Below, piece after piece: positions 13,515 through 16,901 of a stretch of 16,901 nucleotides of DNA. Below the pieces are notes generated by a model. It was not told the DNA's origin. It did no database searches and worked only from the letters and a program-made list of their open reading frames with translations. How positions within the stretch are numbered: position 1 is the stretch's first letter; each line of letters opens with the position of its first letter. The position numbers and the translations under genes are program-made. The stretch lies in the NCBI GenBank assembly GCA_958439725.1, contig CAUBWJ010000041.1, forward strand, positions 1-16,901, read 5' to 3'. This stretch comes from an uncultured Muribaculaceae bacterium. Lineage in GTDB: Bacteria > Bacteroidota > Bacteroidia > Bacteroidales > Muribaculaceae.

Positions 13515-14099
13515 ATGAAAAGACAATGGACTGACTCCCATACTGAAATGCTACGTGAGCTTTATCCGGTCGAAACAATCGAGCGGACAGCCGAGATTAT
13601 CGGTTTCAGCCGGACAACCATAAAGGTCAAGGCCCGCAAATTCGGTATTGTCAAGGGAATGAACGTGGAATGGCTCGACAAGGCCACGGTAGTACGTAAC
13701 AACTTCGACAGCCATTCATTCGCAGAAATCGCTGACATGATCGGGGCTACCAAAACTACAGTGGCAAGAATTGCCGGGAAGCTGGGGCTTAGACGTACCC
13801 GGAAGGAAAACAGGCACATCCGTTCGCGTGTCCGCAAGGATATGGTCAAGCGCGAGAAACGGCGTGTCATATTCGGCTTTGACCCGGTTACACGCATAAA
13901 GGTCGTGACCAACCGCAGGAGAATCAGGCTTCGTGCCGAGCTTAAAGCGGCGGGATATATCGTGGAGAGGATGGCAAACATCCTGTATTTCAAATCCGAG
14001 GACTGCCGCAATCTGAACAAGGAGAACATAGCCTCACGTCACGGTCTGCGTTTCGCCCCGTGGCCGTATGAGGAAGAACCATTAGTCAACGCAATATAA
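13515..14099 (+). CDS. Protein with two tandem helix-turn-helix units (TraC position)
   Basis: This 194-residue basic protein starts at ATG 13515, 10 bases after the previous stop; an upstream in-frame start overlapping that gene is possible but less likely. Residues 8-45 (HTEMLRELYP, then AEIIGFSRTTIKVKARKFGI) and 54-92 (FAEIADMIGATKTTVARIAGKLGL) follow the same pattern, a short helix then a helix-turn-helix ending in K-x-G-[IL], and look like an internal duplication. Residues about 96-140 are very rich in Arg and Lys (RKENRHIRSRVRKD, KREKRRV). It is therefore probably a DNA-binding protein. I do not recognise a named family. Its place in the operon between the TraB-like and TraD-like genes suggests either a regulator of transfer or a relaxosome component. 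Confidence 0.72.
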   Translation: MKRQWTDSHTEMLRELYPVETIERTAEIIGFSRTTIKVKARKFGIVKGMNVEWLDKATVVRNNFDSHSFAEIADMIGATKTTVARIAGKLGLRRTRKENRHIRSRVRKDMVKREKRRVIFGFDPVTRIKVVTNRRRIRLRAELKAAGYIVERMANILYFKSEDCRNLNKENIASRHGLRFAPWPYEEEPLVNAI

Positions 14100-14110
14100 C
14101 ACCACACAGC

Positions 14111-14755
14111 ATGAAATTCGGAGACATATTCCCCCTGCTGCTCGTACTGCTGATTCTGTACTACGCGGCAATGATAGCGATGGACTTATACAAAGCCAGA
14201 CTCGAAAAAGAGGCCGAGAAGGAAAAAAACACCGAGGAGGAAATCGACATTTCTGACGAAGCCGCCACTTTCCAGCCTATCCGCATAAGGCGCGACGATC
14301 CAAAGAAGCCTATCGTACCTGCATCGGCCGAATCCCCAAGGAACGAGACAGAAGACAAGAATAAGGATAAAGCCAATACCGATGCACCCTCGAAGAATGA
14401 GGAAAAGAGACCGGAAGCTCCTAAGGACAATGAGCCTGTGCAAGAAAAAGATAAAGCAGATGAAACGCCGGAGACGAAGACAGACCCATTCGACCCTGAA
14501 TCATACAAAATCCCCGATGAAGTTATTGCCGAGCATCGCAAGGAACATACAGAAACCGCGGACGAACAGGTACCGCATTCCGAGCCTTCTCCATCATCCG
14601 GTCCACAGCCATCGAATCAAAGGAAAAAGCCTCTTCGTGGGCCGGTAATGACCAATGGTATTCCTGCGGATGACCTTGTTTCCTTGATTGAGGCCCAATC
14701 CAATGGAATCCCTTCCGACTTGCAGAATTTCGCATACAAATGTGAGTCCGCTTGA
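14111..14755 (+). CDS. Conjugal transfer protein TraD-like, single-pass membrane protein
   Basis: This 214-residue protein begins 11 bases after the previous stop. One N-terminal membrane helix (residues about 6-25, FPLLLVLLILYYAAMIAMDLY) is followed by a charged region with EEEIDISDEAATFQPIRIRRDDPKKP. It then has a long Lys/Glu/Pro/Asp low-complexity linker (about 65-175) and a short C-terminal segment ending KCESA. The membrane anchor, the DIS-EA motif and the position before DUF4134 TraE match the TraD proteins of Bacteroides conjugative transposons, whose function is unknown. The linker probably evolves fast and may span the periplasm. This TraD is unrelated to the F-plasmid coupling protein of the same name. 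Confidence 0.75.
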   Translation: MKFGDIFPLLLVLLILYYAAMIAMDLYKARLEKEAEKEKNTEEEIDISDEAATFQPIRIRRDDPKKPIVPASAESPRNETEDKNKDKANTDAPSKNEEKRPEAPKDNEPVQEKDKADETPETKTDPFDPESYKIPDEVIAEHRKEHTETADEQVPHSEPSPSSGPQPSNQRKKPLRGPVMTNGIPADDLVSLIEAQSNGIPSDLQNFAYKCESA

Positions 14756-14781
14756 ACACCGACTCTACCCCCTCTCCTCCC

Positions 14782-14848
14782 GTTGCCTTTATCGAACACC
14801 GCTGCCTTTATTGAACGACGTTGCCTTGAATGCCCATTTATGAACATC
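14782..14848 (+). repeat. 19-bp imperfect tandem repeats between traD and traE
   Basis: Units start at 14782 (GTTGCCTTTATCGAACACC), 14801 (GCTGCCTTTATTGAACGAC) and 14820 (GTTGCCTTG...), spaced exactly 19 bases apart. A degenerate fourth unit (TGCCCATTTATGAACA) begins at 14832. They lie in the only sizeable gap (107 bases) within the early tra operon. Confidence 0.6.
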
Positions 14849-14862
14849 CAACAAACTTCAAT

Positions 14863-15219
14863 ATGCATAAAATCAAAAAACGCTGCCTCCGTGCAGCAGC
14901 CCGTTTCAAGAACTCAGGCTTCGCCCGCAAGGGTGTGCTCGCGCTCGGCGCCCTCACCCTCACGGTAGGCGACATGATGGCATCAAGCAAGGGTGCCGCA
15001 GGTTTCACCAAGGCCACCACCGAAATATCGTCCTACCAGACACCGGTCTCCAATCTGATAAAGGCAATAGCAGCCGTCATCGCGCTCGTCGGCGCTTTTA
15101 ATGTTTATTTCAAAATGAGCAACGGCGACCAGGATGTGAAAAAGACCATCATGCTCACCATCGGCGGCTGTATCGCCTTTATCGCTCTGAGCGAGGCATT
15201 ACCGCTTTTCTTTAAGTAA
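14863..15219 (+). CDS. traE: Conjugative transposon TraE, DUF4134 small membrane protein
   Basis: This 118-residue protein starts at ATG 14863. The basic N-terminus (MHKIKKRCLRAAARFKN) precedes a hydrophobic segment (VLALGALTLTVGDMMA, residues about 25-40) that may be a cleaved signal. Two more membrane helices follow near 66-84 (IKAIAAVIALVGAFNVYF) and 95-116 (TIMLTIGGCIAFIALSEALPLF). The short linker SNGDQDVKK between the helices is typical of DUF4134. In Bacteroides-type mating systems this protein occupies the pilin-like (VirB2-like) position just before DUF4133 TraF and TraG; the pilin role is an analogy. The leading basic residues are somewhat longer than in many relatives, but the family and order are clear. 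Confidence 0.9.
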   Translation: MHKIKKRCLRAAARFKNSGFARKGVLALGALTLTVGDMMASSKGAAGFTKATTEISSYQTPVSNLIKAIAAVIALVGAFNVYFKMSNGDQDVKKTIMLTIGGCIAFIALSEALPLFFK

Positions 15220-15235
15220 TACACAACTATACAGA

Positions 15236-15269
15236 CAATTAAGCATTACGCATTAAGAATTCATAATTG
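15236..15269. repeat. AT-rich inverted repeat between traE and traF
   Basis: CAATTA (15236-15241) and TAATTG (15264-15269) flank a segment containing two direct GCATTA copies and GAATTC. This is a short AT-rich intergenic element of unknown meaning. Confidence 0.35.
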
Positions 15270-15281
15270 AGTAAAGTGGCG

Positions 15282-15563
15282 ATGAATCTCAATGGCTACC
15301 CTGTTTTCAAAGGGTTACAGAAACCACTGGAGTTTATGGGAATCCGAGGACGTTTCCTTATGCTGGCCGCTGCCGCGATTGGTGTATCATTCGTCGGGTT
15401 CATTGTATTCTCGATAGTCTTGGGCAAGCTTGCCGGGTTCATTGCCATGCTCATTATGGCGGCGGTCGGCATAGCGACCATCTTCATCAAGCAGCGCGGC
15501 GGTCTGCACAACAAGCGCCGTGACAACGGAATTTTCATCTACAAAAACATTTTCAAACGATAA
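15282..15563 (+). CDS. traF: Conjugative transposon TraF, DUF4133 membrane protein
   Basis: This 93-residue protein starts at ATG 15282; a TTG at 15267 would add five residues. It begins with NLNGYPVFKGLQKPLEFMGIRG, the conserved opening of DUF4133, where the protein enters the membrane. Two helices follow (LMLAAAAIGVSFVGFIVFSIVLG and FIAMLIMAAVGIATIFI), then a basic tail (KQRGGLHNKRRDNG). It corresponds to the VirB3-like position of type IV secretion systems, immediately before the VirB4-like TraG, and is expected in the inner membrane as part of the mating channel. It ends five bases before the traG start, so the two are surely co-transcribed. Confidence 0.9.
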   Translation: MNLNGYPVFKGLQKPLEFMGIRGRFLMLAAAAIGVSFVGFIVFSIVLGKLAGFIAMLIMAAVGIATIFIKQRGGLHNKRRDNGIFIYKNIFKR

Positions 15564-15568
15564 CACAG

Positions 15569-16901
15569 ATGGCTAAGACAAAGAAACGCATATTCGATGG
15601 CTTGTACGCCCAGTTGGAGGAAACTGACGGCTCCGTGGTTCTATTCTCCGCAAAGGGCGAGCCGTCTGTCATATTCTCCATGACCAACCCGGTGCAGCAG
15701 CTCTGCACCGATGCCGAGCAGTACATGCTCTTTCAGGATGTGCTGTCGAATATCGTTCAGACTCTCGGCGAGGGGTACGCCCTCCAGAAGCAGGACATAC
15801 TCTGTAAGCAGGCTTACCGACACGATGTGCCGGAAGATGCAGAGTTCCTGACACGCAGCTATTTCAAATACTTCGAGGGAAGAGAGTTTACGGAAATCAC
15901 CACATATCTTATTATAACGCAGGAAGCACAGCGAGGTCAGTTCGTGCAGTACGACCCGAAGAAATGGCTCGACTTCCATGCAAAGGTCTCCAAGGTAAGC
16001 GACATTCTCGCGGAAAAGGGAATCAGACATAAGAAGCTGACCAAAGCCGAGGTCAGCGAATACTGCCACCGCTTCATGGCGTTCCAGTTTCGTCACGGCC
16101 CGTTCTCGATGACCAACTTCAAGGCTTCGGACGAATACCTGAAAACCGGTGAGCGTGTAATCCGTTCATACCCACTCGTTGACATCGACGAAATCAACCT
16201 CCCATCTGTCATACAGCCTTATACCAAGATTGGTATCAACGGATACGGCATTGCTACCGATTTATTGTCGTTCCTTACTTCCGTGCCACATACAGATTGC
16301 GTGGTATTCAATCAGGTGGTTCAGATACCCAATCAGAGAAAACTTCTCCGGAAACTTCAGGCGAAAGCGAAGCGTCACGGCTCCATGCCCGACCCGAGCA
16401 ACAAGATTGCGAAGGCTGACATCGAGGAAGTGCTGAACCGTCTTGCCGTCGATACATCCATGCTGGTGAACACCAACTTCAATATCCTTGTGAGCTGTCC
16501 GGCAGACAAGGTGACTCCCGTCACGTCCTATCTGGAGACCAAGCTCTATGAGTGCGGCATAATGCTCTCGCGCACCGCTTACAACCAGTTGGAGTTGTTT
16601 GTGGATTCATTCCCCGGAAACGCCTATTCGTTCAATCCGGACTATGACCTCTTCCTCACTCTCTCGGACGCCGCCCTTTGCTTCTTTTTCAAGGAACACC
16701 TCAAAGGGTCGGAGACGACACCGCTGACCACATACTACACCGACCGCCAGGGGCTTCCGGTCTGCATAGACATAACCGGCAAGGAAGGCAAGGTCAAGAT
16801 GACCGACAACGCCAATTTCTTCTGCATCGGTCCAAGCGGAAGCGGCAAGTCGTTCCACATGCATGTCATATGGACTAAAACGCATCGAAAAGAACTCCAA
16901 A
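15569..16901 (+). CDS. traG: Conjugative transposon TraG, VirB4-like channel ATPase (5' part)
   Basis: The open frame runs 444 codons from ATG 15569 to the window edge; family members are about 800 residues, so roughly half is seen. The N-terminal half matches the TraG/DUF3875-type region (SVIFSMTNPVQQLC, DVLSNIVQTLGEGYALQKQDI, FFKEHLKGS). The P-loop GPSGSGKS lies at residues 421-428, followed by FHM. TraG powers pilus or channel assembly at the inner membrane, as VirB4 does in other type IV secretion systems. The residues after FHM (HVIWTKTHRKELQ) do not resemble the usual continuation of the family, which normally has Asn after the Met and then a helix with polar residues. This may indicate an insertion, a frameshift or an end-of-contig artefact. 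The Walker B region lies outside the window. Confidence 0.9.
   Translation, partial: MAKTKKRIFDGLYAQLEETDGSVVLFSAKGEPSVIFSMTNPVQQLCTDAEQYMLFQDVLSNIVQTLGEGYALQKQDILCKQAYRHDVPEDAEFLTRSYFKYFEGREFTEITTYLIITQEAQRGQFVQYDPKKWLDFHAKVSKVSDILAEKGIRHKKLTKAEVSEYCHRFMAFQFRHGPFSMTNFKASDEYLKTGERVIRSYPLVDIDEINLPSVIQPYTKIGINGYGIATDLLSFLTSVPHTDCVVFNQVVQIPNQRKLLRKLQAKAKRHGSMPDPSNKIAKADIEEVLNRLAVDTSMLVNTNFNILVSCPADKVTPVTSYLETKLYECGIMLSRTAYNQLELFVDSFPGNAYSFNPDYDLFLTLSDAALCFFFKEHLKGSETTPLTTYYTDRQGLPVCIDITGKEGKVKMTDNANFFCIGPSGSGKSFHMHVIWTKTHRKELQ

Larger units (their letters stand above)
6666..16901 (+). mobile_element. Left part of a Bacteroidales integrative conjugative element inserted at ppdK (right end outside window)
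   Basis: A tyrosine recombinase, a MobC-like protein, a MOBP relaxase and a Bacteroides-type tra series (TraA to TraG order) follow directly after ppdK. That gene content and order define an integrative conjugative element of the CTnDOT-like broad class. The left boundary is placed at the ppdK stop because the ppdK C-terminal codons are duplicated just inside and YTTAGA repeats begin there. The exact end could instead lie after the terminator near 6857 if the second ppdK tail is the original host sequence. The right end, coupling protein, later tra genes, regulators and any cargo lie beyond the window. Confidence 0.85.

Noticed and set aside
1..16901. CRISPR arrays, tRNA or rRNA genes, complete insertion sequences
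   Set aside because: I saw no regularly spaced identical repeats with unique spacers, no cloverleaf ending in CCA near the attachment site, no rRNA-like sequence and no transposase.

Overview
The window looks like a Bacteroidota chromosome, probably order Bacteroidales and possibly Muribaculaceae, although the exact taxon cannot be fixed by eye. Evidence is the set of promoter -7 boxes of the Bacteroidota form TAnnTTTG, the weak or absent Shine-Dalgarno sequences, the carboxypeptidase-regulatory-like/DUF5686 surface protein, the PPi-type pyruvate phosphate dikinase, and a Bacteroides-type conjugative transposon (tra) gene order.

Positions 1-6665 are ordinary host genes. They are a 3'-truncated DUF5686-family outer-membrane protein and a PhoH-like ATPase (minus strand, overlapping by one base), a CYTH-domain protein (plus), an RlmD-type 23S rRNA m5U methyltransferase (minus, convergent with the CYTH gene with one base between the stops), and the large, C-ending-codon-rich ppdK gene (plus).

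Positions 6666-16901 are the left part of an integrative conjugative element (ICE) that abuts the 3' end of ppdK. The last nine codons of ppdK (AAQAAIED-stop) occur twice, at 6639-6665 and 6764-6790, with the same amino acids but different wobble bases. The second copy is followed by a strong hairpin terminator. A family of YTTAGA repeats lies on both sides of this second copy. The next gene is a tyrosine recombinase. Together these features point to an attachment site in the 3' end of ppdK, probably with a scar from an earlier or tandem insertion.

The element then runs as follows: integrase with an unusual C-terminal extension; terminator; a small membrane protein on the minus strand with a near-ideal Bacteroidota promoter; about 0.75 kb of AT-rich, palindrome-rich DNA ending in a GC-rich structured stretch; a MobC-like relaxosome protein; a 297-bp gap; a MOBP-type relaxase; and the tra operon. 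The tra operon contains ParA-like TraA, DUF3408 TraB, a double-HTH protein at the TraC position, TraD, DUF4134 TraE, DUF4133 TraF, and the first half of the VirB4-like ATPase TraG, which runs off the right edge.

The integrase would excise and insert the element. MobC and the relaxase would nick and pilot the DNA. The tra products would build the mating channel, with TraG as its motor. Two promoters with the same upstream 13-mer at the same distance from a TAnnTTTG box precede mobC and traA, suggesting co-regulation of DNA processing and channel synthesis. No cargo, antibiotic-resistance, CRISPR, rRNA or tRNA gene is recognisable in this window.
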